64,000 nucleotides of DNA from Malacoplasma iowae (GCF_900660615.1 NZ_LR215023.1:62001-126000); one strand, 5' to 3'. Numbered from the stretch's first letter, positions 1 to 9,368 are shown. Numbers and translations are program-made. The notes: generated from the sequence alone by a model not told the origin.

Positions 1-1325
1 CCATGATTTTGCTTTTGTTGTTTAGGATAGGTGCAAGTCTTACATTACCAGGGGTAAAACTTAATGGTGTGTCATCAGATACTGAACAATCATTTTTAGG
101 TATTTTAAATATTTTGGGTGGTGGTGGAATCACCAGATTTTCTTTTATGGCTATTGGTGTTTCGCCATATATTACAGCTCAGATTATTATCCAGTTGTTA
201 TCAAGTGACTTGATAAAACCGCTTACTAGATTAACCAAAGCTGGTGAAAAAGGTAAGAGAAAAATTGAGATTATTAACCGTATATTAACAATTCCTTTTG
301 CCATAATGCAAGCTTATGCTGTTTTAAGTTTAGCTGCAAATAGTGGAGCTATAACTATTTTTGGACAAACATCTGTAGCAGCTGTTCCTGGTGGTCAATT
401 ATTTTTATTGTTAATAGGAATGACAGCCGGTACTTTTTTAACTATTTTTTTAGCTGATGTTATATCTAAAAGAGGAATTGGTAACGGCATTACATTAATC
501 ATACTTTCAGGTATTTTGTCATCATTATTTAGTAACTTCAGTAATGTATTTGAAGTATTGGTTAATCAATCAACATCAACTTATGAACTACTTAAATATT
601 TCAGTTTTATTTTATATTTAGTATTCTTTATATTAATATTACTTGCTGTAGTATTTATGAATGGTTCTACAAGAAAAATTCCTATTCAACAAATTGGTCA
701 AGGTTTAACAACAGAATCAGAAGAAATGCCATATTTACCAATTAAATTAAATGCTGCTGGTGTTATACCTGTTATTTTTGCAAGTTCATTAATGACTATT
801 CCACCAACAATTGCACAATTCCTTTCTCCAACTAATGGATTTGTAACTTTTGTTAATGAGTTTTTAGCAATTGAAACACCTGTTGGTTTAACAATTTATG
901 CAATACTTATTTTCTTGTTTGGTTTCTTTTATTCTCACATTCAAGTTAATCCAGAAAAACTTGCAGAGAATTTAAAGAAATCTGGTAAGTATATTCCTGG
1001 TGTTAAAGTTGGAGAAGAAACATACAAATATATAACTAGAACATTGAACAGGGTTAATTGACTAGGTGTACCATTCTTAGTTGTTATTGCAATCATACCT
1101 TATATCATTTCAATGACAACAAACATTCCTAATGGTTTAGCTATTGGTGGTACAGGAATTATTATTATGGTTAGTGGTTCTTTAGAATTCTGACAAGCTC
1201 TTAAAAGTGCTCAGACAAACTATGGTTATTCAAACTTGACAAAAGATATTAAATCATCTAACGAATCATATTTATCAAAAGGTGATGATGATAGTGATTC
1301 TAAAAAATCACAGCATTTATGATAG
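1..1325 (+). CDS. secY: SecY, preprotein translocase channel subunit (5' end outside window)
   Basis: SecY forms the membrane channel of the Sec translocase, through which secreted and membrane proteins pass. The reading frame is open at the left edge, so the N-terminus is missing; the first visible segment ([11 protein letters not shown]) matches the end of SecY transmembrane helix 1. Multiple hydrophobic helices follow, with the conserved cytoplasmic stretch [12 protein letters not shown] and, later, [13 protein letters not shown], both typical of SecY. The frame passes through UGA codons at 1059 and 1191 (Trp) and ends at TAG 1323. It is the first gene of the spc/alpha operon segment secY-adk-map-infA-rpmJ-rpsM-rpsK-rpoA-rplQ, an order conserved in Firmicutes and Mollicutes. 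The C-terminal tail is Asp/Ser/Lys-rich. Confidence 0.96.
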
Positions 1326-1334
1326 AGGTAGTGC

Positions 1335-1964
1335 ATGAAAATATTATTATTAGGTGCCCCGGGTTCAGGTAAGGGTACTTTATCTGAATATTTAGTTAAA
1401 GAACATAAATTTGTACATGTTTCTACAGGGGATATATTCAGAAAAACAATTGAGTTAAATTTAGAATTTGCTGATGAATTAAAAAGCTATATGTTAAAAG
1501 GTGATCTTGTACCAGATGAATTAACAAATAAAATTGTGAAAAATTATTTACAAGATCTTGTTAAACAAAACCATTCAATTGTCTTAGATGGATATCCTAG
1601 AACAATTGAACAAGCTGAATTTTTAAATAACATTTTAGAACTAGATAAAGTATTTTATTTAGATGTAAATCATGATGTTCTTGAAAAAAGATTAACTGGT
1701 AGAAGAACTTGTAGTGTTTGTAAAAAAATTTATAACATTTATTTCTCACCACCTAAGGTAGATGGAATATGTGATCTAGATAATGGTTTATTAACACAAA
1801 GAAAAGATGATGAAATTAACACAATTCAAAACAGATTATCAGTGTATAAAAAAACTACAGCACTATTGATAGAATACTATAAAGCTAAAAATAAACTAAT
1901 AACTATAGAAGCAAGTGATTCATCATCTAAAGTAAATCAAGAAATAGAATCATATTTAAAATAA
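1335..1964 (+). CDS. adk: Adenylate kinase
   Basis: Catalyses ATP + AMP = 2 ADP in the cytoplasm. The P-loop GAPGSGKGT lies at residues 7-15, followed by the AMP-binding region (STGDIFR) and DGYPRT. The LID domain keeps a zinc site: C126, C129, C146 and D149 (CxxC...CxxD), the metal-binding form common in Gram-positive relatives. Its length of 209 residues is normal for a long-LID bacterial Adk. It begins 9 nt after the secY stop, and a GAGG-like ribosome site overlaps the end of secY, fitting co-transcription with secY and map. Confidence 0.96.
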   Translation: MKILLLGAPGSGKGTLSEYLVKEHKFVHVSTGDIFRKTIELNLEFADELKSYMLKGDLVPDELTNKIVKNYLQDLVKQNHSIVLDGYPRTIEQAEFLNNILELDKVFYLDVNHDVLEKRLTGRRTCSVCKKIYNIYFSPPKVDGICDLDNGLLTQRKDDEINTIQNRLSVYKKTTALLIEYYKAKNKLITIEASDSSSKVNQEIESYLK

Positions 1965-1984
1965 TCAATTAAAATTATCTTGTT

Positions 1985-2731
1985 ATGATATACATTAAAT
2001 CAAATTATGAAATTGAACAAATTAAAAAAGCTTGTTCAGTTTGAAAAGAAGTTAAAGAAAAGTTAACATCCTTTATTAAAGAGGGTGTTTCTTTATTAGA
2101 AATCGACGAATATGCTAGAAAACTAATTGAAGATGAAAATGGCTGCAAAGCTTGCTTTCACAATTACAATGGTTTTCCTGGGCATATTTGTCTTTCAGTG
2201 AATGATGTAGTAATTCACGGAGTCCCAACTAACTACAAATTAAAATACCAAGACATGATAACTTGTGATATTGGAGTTGAATATAACTCTTATATATGTG
2301 ATGCAGCTTTTACTATTATTGTTGGTGAAAATAATGAAGCTAAAAAAATTAGTGATGTATGTTATAACTCACTAATTGAAGGTATAAAACAAGTTAAACC
2401 AAACAACACAATTGGTGATATATCTAATGCAATTCAAACTTATGTTGAAGCAAATGGATACAAAGTTATTTTGGACTTTGGTGGTCATGGTTGTGGTAAA
2501 AAGTTGCATGAAGATCCAATTATTTTAAATTATGGAAAAAAAGGCTATGGTGCAAAACTTAGACCTGGAATGATTATTTGCATAGAGCCTATGATATTAA
2601 CTGACAATAATGAATATTATATAGATAAAAAAGATAACTGATCTGTAATAGCTAAAAACCATAAATTAACATGTCACTGAGAACATATGGTTTTAGTTAC
2701 AGAAGATGGTTGTGAAATTTTAACAGAATAG
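1985..2731 (+). CDS. map: Type I methionine aminopeptidase
   Basis: Removes the initiator methionine from new proteins after deformylation. The start ATG 1985 gives a 248-residue protein; UGA codons near 2042, 2639 and 2678 are Trp. The five metal ligands of the pita-bread fold are recognisable: D in CDIGVEY, D in YICDAAF, H in HGCGKKLHEDP, E in CIEPM, and E in WEHMVLVTEDG. The length fits the short bacterial MetAP class without an N-terminal extension. It follows adk by 20 nt and precedes infA by 12 nt, the usual order in this operon. Confidence 0.95.
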
Positions 2732-2743
2732 GTAGAAATTAGA

Positions 2744-2962
2744 ATGTCAAAAGAAGATAAAATAAAATTAAAAGGCGTTGTTACAGAGACATTGCAGGGT
2801 GGACAATTTAAAGTCAAACTTGAAAACAATGTAGAAATTATGGCAAACGTATCTGGTAAAATCCGTGTTTATAAAATTCAGATTTTAAAAGGTGATACTG
2901 TAGAAGTTGAGTTAAGTCCTTATGATTTAACACGTGGCCGTATTGTATATAGAATTTCTTAG
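2744..2962 (+). CDS. infA: Translation initiation factor IF-1
   Basis: Single OB-fold factor that binds the ribosomal A site during initiation. The 72-residue product has the IF-1 pattern [18 protein letters not shown] early and [20 protein letters not shown] at the end. Size and position between map and rpmJ are canonical. Its stop codon TAG overlaps the Shine-Dalgarno of rpmJ. Confidence 0.96.
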   Translation: MSKEDKIKLKGVVTETLQGGQFKVKLENNVEIMANVSGKIRVYKIQILKGDTVEVELSPYDLTRGRIVYRIS

Positions 2963-2966
2963 GAGG
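2961..2966 (+). promoter_or_regulatory. Shine-Dalgarno of rpmJ overlapping the infA stop codon
   Basis: The AGGAGG begins with the last two bases of the infA TAG and lies 10 nt before ATG 2977. A ribosome finishing infA therefore covers the rpmJ initiation site, which suggests translational coupling. Confidence 0.7.
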
Positions 2967-2976
2967 AAATTAAATT

Positions 2977-3090
2977 ATGAAGGTTAGAGCTTCAGTAAAA
3001 CCAATCTGTAAAGATTGTAAAGTAATTAAAAGAAATGGGCGTGTTATGGTTATTTGTAAAACAGCTAAACACAAACAAAGACAAGGGTAG
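2977..3090 (+). CDS. rpmJ: 50S ribosomal protein L36 (zinc-binding form)
   Basis: A 37-residue protein, too short for most ORF lists, that binds 23S rRNA in the large subunit. It begins [14 protein letters not shown] and keeps the zinc ligands C11, C14, C27 and H32, so it is the zinc-dependent (C+) form. A strong AGGAGG precedes the start, and it sits between infA and rpsM as usual. Confidence 0.95.
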   Translation: MKVRASVKPICKDCKVIKRNGRVMVICKTAKHKQRQG

Positions 3091-3099
3091 GAGGAAAGA

Positions 3100-3474
3100 A
3101 TGGCTCGTATATTAGGTGTTGATATTCCAAATAATAAACGTGTGGTTATTTCGTTAACTTATGTTTATGGAATTGGAAGATCTAGAAGTTCAGAAATTTT
3201 AGCTAAAGCTAAAATTGATGAAAATAGAAAAGTTTCTACTCTAACTGATGAAGAATTAGCGACAATTAGAAAAATCGCTGCTGAATACATGATCGAAGGT
3301 GACCTTAGAAGAGAAACAGCTATGAACATCAAGAGATTGATGGAAATTGGTTGTTATAGAGGTGTTAGACACAGACGTTCTTTACCTGTAAGAGGTCAAA
3401 GAACTAAATCAAATGCTAGAACAAGAAAAGGTCCTAGAAAAACAGTTGCAAACAAAAAGATCGAATCTAAATAG
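3100..3474 (+). CDS. rpsM: 30S ribosomal protein S13
   Basis: Binds the head of the small subunit and contacts the P-site tRNA. The 124-residue product has the S13 features [21 protein letters not shown] at the N-terminus, [19 protein letters not shown] in the middle and a basic tail [24 protein letters not shown] ribosome site precedes ATG 3100 by a few bases. It is followed by rpsK 18 nt downstream. Confidence 0.97.
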   Translation: MARILGVDIPNNKRVVISLTYVYGIGRSRSSEILAKAKIDENRKVSTLTDEELATIRKIAAEYMIEGDLRRETAMNIKRLMEIGCYRGVRHRRSLPVRGQRTKSNARTRKGPRKTVANKKIESK

Positions 3475-3492
3475 TATTGAAGGAGTATTAAT

Positions 3493-3861
3493 ATGGCAAA
3501 GAAAAAAAGAAAATTATCTTCTCCTAATGGTATAGCTCACATTCATGCAACTGCAAATAACACAATTGTTACATTGACATGTGAATTAGGAAATGCAATT
3601 TCATGATCAAGTTCTGGTAGTATTGGATATAAAGGTTCTAAAAAGTCTACTCCATATGCAGCTGGTATAGCAGCTGAAACTGCAGCAAAAGCAGCAATGG
3701 ATTTAGGTTTGAAAAAAATTATTGTTAAAGTTAATGGTACAGGTCAAGGGAAAGATACAGCAATAAGAAGTTTACATGCTGCAGGATTGGAAATAACAGA
3801 AATTCACGATGTTACTCCAATTCCACATAACGGGTGTAGACCACCTAAAAAACCAAGATAA
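3493..3861 (+). CDS. rpsK: 30S ribosomal protein S11
   Basis: Small-subunit platform protein near the mRNA exit. The 122-residue product shows [32 protein letters not shown] and the C-terminal [19 protein letters not shown] typical of S11. A UGA at 3604 is read as Trp (ISWSSSG), so standard-code searches miss it. An AAGGAG site lies upstream of ATG 3493, and rpoA follows 20 nt after the stop. Confidence 0.96.
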
Positions 3862-3881
3862 TTTAGTAGGAGATATATAAA

Positions 3882-4868
3882 ATGGAAAAATTCACTCATT
3901 ATGAAATTGAAGCTGTAGAACAAAGTGAATCAAGTCCTGATCATGGAGTATTTGAAATCAAACCACTAGAAAGAGGTTTTGGTAATACTTTAGGTAACAG
4001 TTTAAGAAGAGTTTTGTTAAGTAATATAGAAGGATATAGTTTATTTGCTATTAAAGTTCCTGGGATAAATCATGAATTCCAAGCAATGGACGGAGTAAAA
4101 GAAGATTTAACTCAAATCATTTTAAACTTAAAAAAATTAATTATTAAAATTGATTCTGATGTTTTTGGTGAACAAGAACAAGCACAAACTAAACTTGAAA
4201 AATGACCAACACTTAAAATTGATGTAGTTGGTAAAGGAGAACCAATCACAGGAGCTGATATTGAAACTCCAGCTGGTTTTACAATTATCAACAAAGATAT
4301 CTACATTGCAACAGTTAGTGAAGGTCATAAATTCAAAATGGAACTTTATGCTGGAACTGGACGTGGTTTTAGAACTTTTGAAGAAAATAAAGAAAGAGTT
4401 AATGCAATTAATACAATAGCAGTTGATTCTAATTATTCTCCAATTATTAAAGTTGCATACCATGTAACTGAATCTAAAACTAGTAAAAGCGCTACAACAG
4501 ATACATTAACTATTGAAATTGCAACTAATGGATCAGTTACTGCAGCTGATGCTTTAGCTTTAAGTGCAAAAATATTAGTTGAACACTACAAACCTATAGT
4601 TAATTTAAATGAATCTATGAATGAAAAAATTATCATGGAAAAAGGTGCTGATTCAGCTAACAACCAATCACTGGCTATTTCAATTGATGAACTAGAATTA
4701 ACAGTTCGTTCTTACAATTGTTTAAAAAGAGCTGGAATTCAAACTATACAACAATTAACTGACAAAACTAAATCTGAAATTGAAAAAATTAGAAATCTTG
4801 GTAAAAAATCATTTAAAGAAATTATTAAAAAAATCGAAGACAGAAATATGAAATTGAAGGATGAATAG
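3882..4868 (+). CDS. rpoA: DNA-directed RNA polymerase subunit alpha
   Basis: Alpha dimerises to nucleate RNA polymerase assembly; its C-terminal domain contacts upstream DNA and regulators. The 328-residue product has the N-terminal core motif ERGFGNTLGNSLRRVLLS, the later GRGFRTFEENKER region, and a C-terminal domain with SYNCLKRAGIQTIQQLTDKT (helix-hairpin-helix type). UGA at 4203 is Trp and links two halves that look like separate ORFs under the standard code. Size and position before rplQ are normal. Confidence 0.97.
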
Positions 4869-4876
4869 GAGTAGTT

Positions 4877-5236
4877 ATGTCATATATTAATAAAGATGGT
4901 AAAACTACTGCATGAAGAATTAGAGTTATTCGTCAACAAGTCTCTGATGTATTAGCATATGGTCAAATTAAAACAACTTTAACAAAAGCTAAAGAAACAA
5001 GAAGACATGTAGATAAAATTATTACTTTATCTAAAAAAGGAACTTTAGCTGCTAGAAGACAAGCTGCTGCTATCTTATTAGATACAACTAAAGCAACTAA
5101 AGACGAATTGTTAAAACAATTATTTGATACATTGAGCAAAAAATATAAAGATAGAAATGGTGGATACACAAGAGTTTTAAAATTAGGCCCTAGACGTGGG
5201 GATAATGTTGAAGAGGCTATTATTCAATTAGTGTAG
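4877..5236 (+). CDS. rplQ: 50S ribosomal protein L17
   Basis: Large-subunit protein near the peptide exit tunnel. The 119-residue product begins MSYINKDGKTTAWRIRVIRQQ (UGA = Trp) and ends GGYTRVLKLGPRRGDNVEEA, the L17 signature. It is the last gene of the operon and is followed within 10 nt by a strong hairpin terminator. Confidence 0.96.
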
Positions 5237-5243
5237 TAAAATC

Positions 5244-5272
5244 AAAAACACAGCAACAAGCTGTGTTTTTTT
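5244..5272 (+). terminator. Rho-independent terminator after rplQ
   Basis: An 11-bp perfect stem (AAAAACACAGC / GCTGTGTTTTT) with the 5-nt loop AACAA, whose 3' arm runs into a T-tract. It closes the ribosomal-protein operon. Confidence 0.9.
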
Positions 5273-5333
5273 ATATAAATCATTATTATACTACATAATA
5301 TGATTTTTTATACACTAAGTTTATATTTTTCTC

Positions 5334-5362
5334 TTTACTACGAATTCTAATTTTTATATAAT
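5334..5362 (+). promoter_or_regulatory. Sigma70-type promoter of the 5389 surface protein
   Basis: TTTACT (5334-5339) and a perfect TATAAT (5357-5362) are separated by 17 nt. The ATG is 26 nt further on, with GGAGG in between. It lies just after the rplQ terminator, so the gene is probably its own unit. Confidence 0.6.
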
Positions 5363-5388
5363 ATTTATAGTTATGGAGGCTTTTTAAT

Positions 5389-6429
5389 ATGTATAGTTCA
5401 AGAAAGAAAATCGTACTTGTTTCAGCTGCATCTTGTTTAACATTAGGAATTTTTGCTGTAGGATCTTGAGCAATTATAGATTCTGGTAACAGAAATCCTA
5501 GAGGTGATGCTTTTGCCACATCAATTGCAAATGCAACAACTTCACTTGGTGAACATGGTGATGGAGCTTTACAAATAGATGAAATGTCTGTTCAATCATG
5601 AATTCAATATAACATGCCTTCTAAGTTAGTAGTTCAAGAAACATCTGCTTCAGATTTTACTGTTTCATATTACAACTATAAATCTGCAAATATGAAAACA
5701 TTAACTGATCTTGAATCCGCAGATAATCAATACAATTTAATAGCTAAAGTAAAATATCATATAACTGAAACTAACTATAATGTTGATGTTTATTTAAGTG
5801 ATAGATACACTGGTGGTTCTATATCAAGTAGTTATGTTACTTTTGGAACTAATGGTGCTATTACAATGAAAAATGTTAACGCTAGGGGAGTTGAAACAAC
5901 AACTAACTTTTCTGGTAATGATTCAAAATCAACTGGTAAACTTGGAAATTATTCAATTGATTATACTGCTACAAAAGGTAGTGGTTCTACACAAAAAATA
6001 GAAACTAAACTTGAAGTTAAAACAGATTCAAGTACAGGATCTACAAATGTATATTCTTGAAGTTATAACCAAACAGGATCTTTTGTTGCTTTAAATAATA
6101 ATCAATCAAAACCAGCAACAAATGCAGAAGGTGACACTAATACAAATAAGTATTTAGAGTCTTACTCAATAACAGAAAAAGGTATTGCTAATATTCCAAT
6201 GACTTCAAACTATAGTTTAGATAAAGATAATTCTCAAGAAAAAAAGATTATATATAATGTAACTTATACTTACAATAGTGGAACACAATTAAATCCAAAT
6301 AATCAAACTCAAGTTAGTCAATTCAGAAACGCATATAAAAACAATACAAATCAAGCGACAATTTCACTTCCTTTAAATATAAACATGTTAGGTTTCTTTA
6401 AAGGAATTAACCAATCAACTAATAAATAA
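5389..6429 (+). CDS. Putative N-terminally anchored surface protein, family not recognised
   Basis: The frame needs UGA = Trp and gives 346 residues. The N-terminus has a short basic stretch (YSSRKK) and one hydrophobic segment at about residues 8-30, so export with an uncleaved anchor is likely. C16 follows VSAAS and could be a relaxed lipobox, but it sits in the middle of the hydrophobic segment, so lipoprotein status is uncertain. The rest is rich in Thr, Ser, Asn and Tyr with alternating beta-like patterns, as in mycoplasma surface proteins. No catalytic motif was seen. A GGAGG site lies 11 nt before ATG 5389. Flanked by rplQ and the convergent rnhC; no paralogue in the window. Confidence 0.7.
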
Positions 6430-6493
6430 AAAATAGATTTATTTAACAGATTTAAAATGCATTTTGCATAACTGTCTTAAATCTATTTTTTTT
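6429..6493. terminator. Possible bidirectional terminator reaching into the rnhC 3' end
   Basis: AAATAGATTTA near 6431 can pair with TAAATCTATTT near 6478-6490, which is followed by a T-run in one direction and preceded by an A-run in the other. The loop is about 35 nt and contains its own small AAAATGC/GCATTTT hairpin. The 3' arm lies inside the rnhC coding region, so two convergent genes may share it. Confidence 0.4.
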
Positions 6494-7320
6494 GCTTCTT
6501 TTAAAGCACTTGAAATTACAGATGTTACTGAACCAAAAGCAATATGAATGTTGTATTTAGAAGATAAATAGTTTATTTGTTTTATAAAATAATATCTTGC
6601 AACTATTGAAGCTAAAGCAACAGACAAATATTTAGATTCAGCTTTTACCACCATTACTTCACAACCAATATAAAATAAATTAGCAGTTTTAAGATAATGT
6701 TTATATTTTTCAAATGGTGTGAATTGATCAATAATAATTTTTGAATAATCTTTTCTTTGTTCTTTTAACTTTTTTATTATTTGATTATGACTATTATTAT
6801 GACCTAAAGATTTTATAATATTTAAATTGTTAAAGATTTCATATAAGTCATTATATTCATTAGGGTATAATTCATAAACTTCATATATAATGTCATCTTT
6901 TATTTTGTTATAAAGATTTATTATTTCTTGGTTTGAATATACTTTAGAATCTGTAATATTTAATTCTTTTAATTTTTCATAATTTAAAGGATATACAGAT
7001 GCTACAACTATTCCACCAAATGTGTCGCCTGTGCCAACCTCATCTGAACCAATTAGTAATGGGTTATCTGATGGATTTGATAGTTTTGAAATATTATAAT
7101 GTTTTTCTTCATGAATTGGATCTATCATTTTTAAGATATTATGATACTTACTTCCTTGAATCATGATTTTGTTGTTTTTGTATATTGTTATTGTGTAATT
7201 TTTAGTTTTAAAAATACTGTCAATTGATGGTGATTTTGTTTGTAACATAAATGAATTAAGATATTTTTTAATAAGTTCAATATCTTTTTTTGTACCTATT
7301 TTTACATAAATTTGACTCAT
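6439..7320 (-). CDS. rnhC: Ribonuclease HIII
   Basis: Cleaves the RNA strand of RNA-DNA hybrids. The 293-residue product has an N-terminal region of about 80 residues matching the substrate-binding extension of RNase HIII, then the active-site signature GSDEVGTGDTFGG, with its Asp and Glu, near residue 100. A second conserved block is KIIIDQFTPFEKY, and AESKYLSVALASIVARY is the HII/HIII motif that carries an acidic residue. The DEVGTGD form rather than DEAGRG, together with the N-terminal extension, supports HIII over HII. It is divergent from the DivIVA-like gene and convergent with the surface-protein gene. Confidence 0.88.
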   Translation of the reverse strand: MSQIYVKIGTKKDIELIKKYLNSFMLQTKSPSIDSIFKTKNYTITIYKNNKIMIQGSKYHNILKMIDPIHEEKHYNISKLSNPSDNPLLIGSDEVGTGDTFGGIVVASVYPLNYEKLKELNITDSKVYSNQEIINLYNKIKDDIIYEVYELYPNEYNDLYEIFNNLNIIKSLGHNNSHNQIIKKLKEQRKDYSKIIIDQFTPFEKYKHYLKTANLFYIGCEVMVVKAESKYLSVALASIVARYYFIKQINYLSSKYNIHIAFGSVTSVISSALKEAKKIDLRQLCKMHFKSVK

Positions 7321-7385
7321 ATTATAAAACCAACTTTATATTATTAAATTAATATATAATATTATAAGTTATGAGGAGCTTTGTT

Positions 7386-7733
7386 ATGAATAAATATGCT
7401 AAAGTTTTAGACGAAATATTAAATAAAAAGTTTTCCAAAAACTTAACATCTGGTTATGACCCATTAGAAGTTGATATGTTCTTTGATAGAATATGTACAT
7501 TCATTATTCAAATTTATCAAGATAATAATGACCTTAACAAAAAAATAAGTGAAAAAACCATAGAAATAAATGATCTTAAAAAACAAATAAATTCTCATCA
7601 AGAAAGAATTAAACTATTAAACCATGAAATTCAAAGTTATGTTAATGATGGGTATGAAAACCAAAAAATGATTAAAGATATTTCAGCAATAATGCAGGAT
7701 ATAGATTTTTTAAAAAAATCTAAAAAACAATAA
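7386..7733 (+). CDS. DivIVA/GpsB-like domain small coiled-coil protein
   Basis: The start at ATG 7386 is preferred over the in-frame ATG 7371, because AGGAG (7374-7378) lies inside that longer reading and is spaced correctly for 7386. The 115-residue product has VLDEILNKKFSKNLTSGYDPLEVDMFFDRI at its N-terminus, shown here only as landmarks: the NKKF, GYD and EVDMF elements match the membrane-binding/dimerisation domain of DivIVA and GpsB. A heptad-like coiled coil covers about residues 40-100. Those proteins mark curved membrane or division sites in Firmicutes; a similar role here is inference. It overlaps acpS by one base (TAATG), so the two are translationally coupled. Confidence 0.6.
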   Translation: MNKYAKVLDEILNKKFSKNLTSGYDPLEVDMFFDRICTFIIQIYQDNNDLNKKISEKTIEINDLKKQINSHQERIKLLNHEIQSYVNDGYENQKMIKDISAIMQDIDFLKKSKKQ

Positions 7734-8071
7734 TGAAATATACTTGTGGAGTAGATATTGTTTTAAATGATCGATTTAAAACATATGATATAAAAAAAGT
7801 TAAATTTATTCTAACTGAAAACGAATATTTAGAATACTTAAAAAAAGATGATTTATATAAACCAATATTTTTAGCTGGTAGATGAGCAGCTAAAGAAGCA
7901 ATCTTTAAAGCTATAAGTAAAAGTTCAAACAAAACGATTTCAAAAAATATTGAAATAGTTAATGATAATGATGGAAAACCAATTTGCACAAACATTAATA
8001 ATGTTAGTGTTTCAATTTCTCATGAAAAAAAATATACTATTGCATTTGCTATTTATGAACACAACAACTAA
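7733..8071 (+). CDS. acpS: Holo-[acyl-carrier-protein] synthase
   Basis: Transfers 4'-phosphopantetheine from CoA to acyl carrier protein. The 112-residue product has GVDIV at the start (D8, metal ligand) and the family signature LAGRWAAKEAIFKAI in the middle, with Trp from UGA, followed by VSVSISHEKKYTIAFAI. Length is normal. It begins within the stop codon of the DivIVA-like gene. Its own stop (8069-8071) lies inside the terminator hairpin that IS copy 1 duplicated, so the insertion left the protein intact. Confidence 0.88.
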
Positions 8072-8083
8072 GTTTTTAGTGTT
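8063..8083 (+). repeat. IS copy 1, left target-site duplication (21 bp, proximal half of acpS terminator)
   Basis: This 21-bp sequence begins AACAACTAAG and ends TTAGTGTT, and recurs exactly at 9246-9266. It is an inverted repeat (ACTAA / TTAGT core) that includes the acpS stop codon. Here it is followed by the IS end instead of the T-tract. Confidence 0.9.
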
Positions 8084-8098
8084 GCTCGATTGACATGT

Positions 8099-8131
8099 GA
8101 AGTGCAACACTCAAAAAAGAGTGTGCACTTC
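8099..8131 (+). repeat. Left-end hairpin of the IS (seen in all four copies)
   Basis: GAAGTGCAACACTC and GAGTGTGCACTTC pair with one bulged A around an AAAAAA loop. The 5' arm is the inner part of the terminal inverted repeat. It lies between the IS end and the transposase start, so it could stop or mask transcripts entering from outside. Confidence 0.7.
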
Positions 8132-8188
8132 ATTTGTTTTGTTTGTAAGTGTTCACTAATAAAAAGATAATGAATATTAGGAGTGCTT

Positions 8189-9163
8189 ATGAAAACTTAT
8201 AAACATTTAACAAAAGAAGAAAGATGCTTAATTTATTTTCTTTGAAATAAAGAAAAATATTCTATGAATAAGATTGCAAAAATCTTAAATAAAAACAAAT
8301 CAACAATATCAAGAGAATTAAAAAGAAACACATCTTCAACAGGGATTTATTATTCATCAACTGCTCACAAAAAATACATTAGAAGAAAATCAAATTGTCA
8401 TATGTTTTTTATGTTGAAGTACAAAAACTTCACAGATCTTTTTATTCAAAAATTTAATCCTAAATCTCATGGTGTAGAAGCTACAATTTTTTGAATAAAA
8501 GAAAACTATCCGTTAGTTAAAGTTCCAAGTGCTAGGCAAGTATTTAGATGAATCAATAGCAAGATTTGAAAGATACAAAGAAGAGATTGTTTAAGAAGAA
8601 AATATGTTAAAGGAAAAAGAAGAAAAATAGGTATATTTTCTAAAATTGATGGAAAATACTGCATTCCTTATAGTCTAAGACCAGAAAAGATAAACAATAG
8701 AAAAGAATTTGGACATTGAGAAGCTGATCTAATAGTTAGTAAAAGGCAAAGTGGTTATTACCACTTATTGACATTAGTGGAAAGAAAAACAAGGTTGGCA
8801 ATTATTAGAAAAATAAAAGGGAAGAACGCTAGATCAATGATGGCTAAAATGTATACCATTATTCGAGATGAAAAACTCCCAATAAAAAGCATCACTGTTG
8901 ATAATGGGTTAGAGTTTCAAATGATGGGAATAACTGCAAAACAATTCAACTTTAAAGTTTATTATTGCCAACCTTATTCTTCATTCCAAAGAGGGTCCAA
9001 CGAGAACATAAATGGGATAGTTAGAAGATGATATAAAAAAGGAACTGACTTCAGTTTAGTAAGTGAAGATAAAATAAAAACTCTTGAATGAAAAGTAAAC
9101 AACATCCCAAGAAAAATGTTTGGTTATAAAACAGCTTACCAAATGTATCAAGAAAATATTTAA
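8189..9163 (+). CDS. IS30-family transposase, copy 1
   Basis: DDE transposase of 324 residues, read with UGA = Trp. The N-terminal helix-turn-helix (EERCLIYFLWNKEKYSMNKIAKILNKNKSTISRELKRN, cited as landmarks only) is the IS30 DNA-binding region. The catalytic core follows: D in GHWEADLIV, D in TVDNGLEF and E in RGSNENINGIVRRW, with the IS30-type spacing. An AGGAG site precedes ATG 8189. The product is the same in all four copies and appears full length, so the enzyme is probably active. Confidence 0.93.
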
Positions 9164-9170
9164 AACAAAA

Positions 9171-9204
9171 AAACTCTCAACTTATATTTCAAAGTCGAGA
9201 GTTT
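9171..9204 (+). terminator. Hairpin after the transposase gene (inside IS)
   Basis: AAACTCTC (9171-9178) pairs with GAGAGTTT (9197-9204). It lies 7 nt after the transposase stop and is present in each copy. Confidence 0.6.
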
Positions 9205-9245
9205 AATGTAACATTGAAGTGTTGCACTTCACATGTCAGTTAGGG

Positions 9246-9277
9246 AACAACTAAGTTTTTAGTGTTGTGTTTTTTTA
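9246..9277 (+). terminator. acpS terminator, distal copy made by IS insertion
   Basis: Right target duplication (9246-9266) continuing into GTG and a run of seven T. The stem is ACTAA/TTAGT, extended by the AACA/TGTT side arms with one bulged A. This copy keeps the original T-tract; the left copy does not. Confidence 0.75.
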
Positions 9278-9368
9278 AGAAAAATTTTAAAAAAAATTAG
9301 TATTTTTTTACCCATAATAAACTTTTTTTATCTCGTTAAAATTAGTTTCGAAAGGAGGTAAAAAAAGA

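Larger units (their letters stand above)
8084..9245 (+). mobile_element. IS30-family insertion sequence, IS1630-like, copy 1
   Basis: A 1162-bp element with one transposase gene. The ends GCTCGATTGACATGTGAAG and (complement of the right end) CCCTAACTGACATGTGAAG share 20-21 perfect inner positions, continuing to CAACACT, but differ in the outermost 8. The boundaries were set by comparing four copies and their target duplications. The left end folds into a hairpin (8099-8131) and the right end has a terminator-like stem after the transposase (9171-9204). IS1630 of Mycoplasma fermentans is known for duplicating inverted-repeat targets of variable length; this element behaves the same way. It is inserted in the acpS terminator. 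Confidence 0.93.

Noticed and set aside
4137-4463. Antisense ORF within rpoA
   Set aside because: Shadow of a strongly conserved gene; Cys/Ser/Phe/Asn-rich composition typical of antisense translation, with no ribosome site.
8189-9163. Transposase as a multi-fragment pseudogene
   Set aside because: Fragments appear only under the standard code; with UGA = Trp each copy is one intact 324-codon frame.
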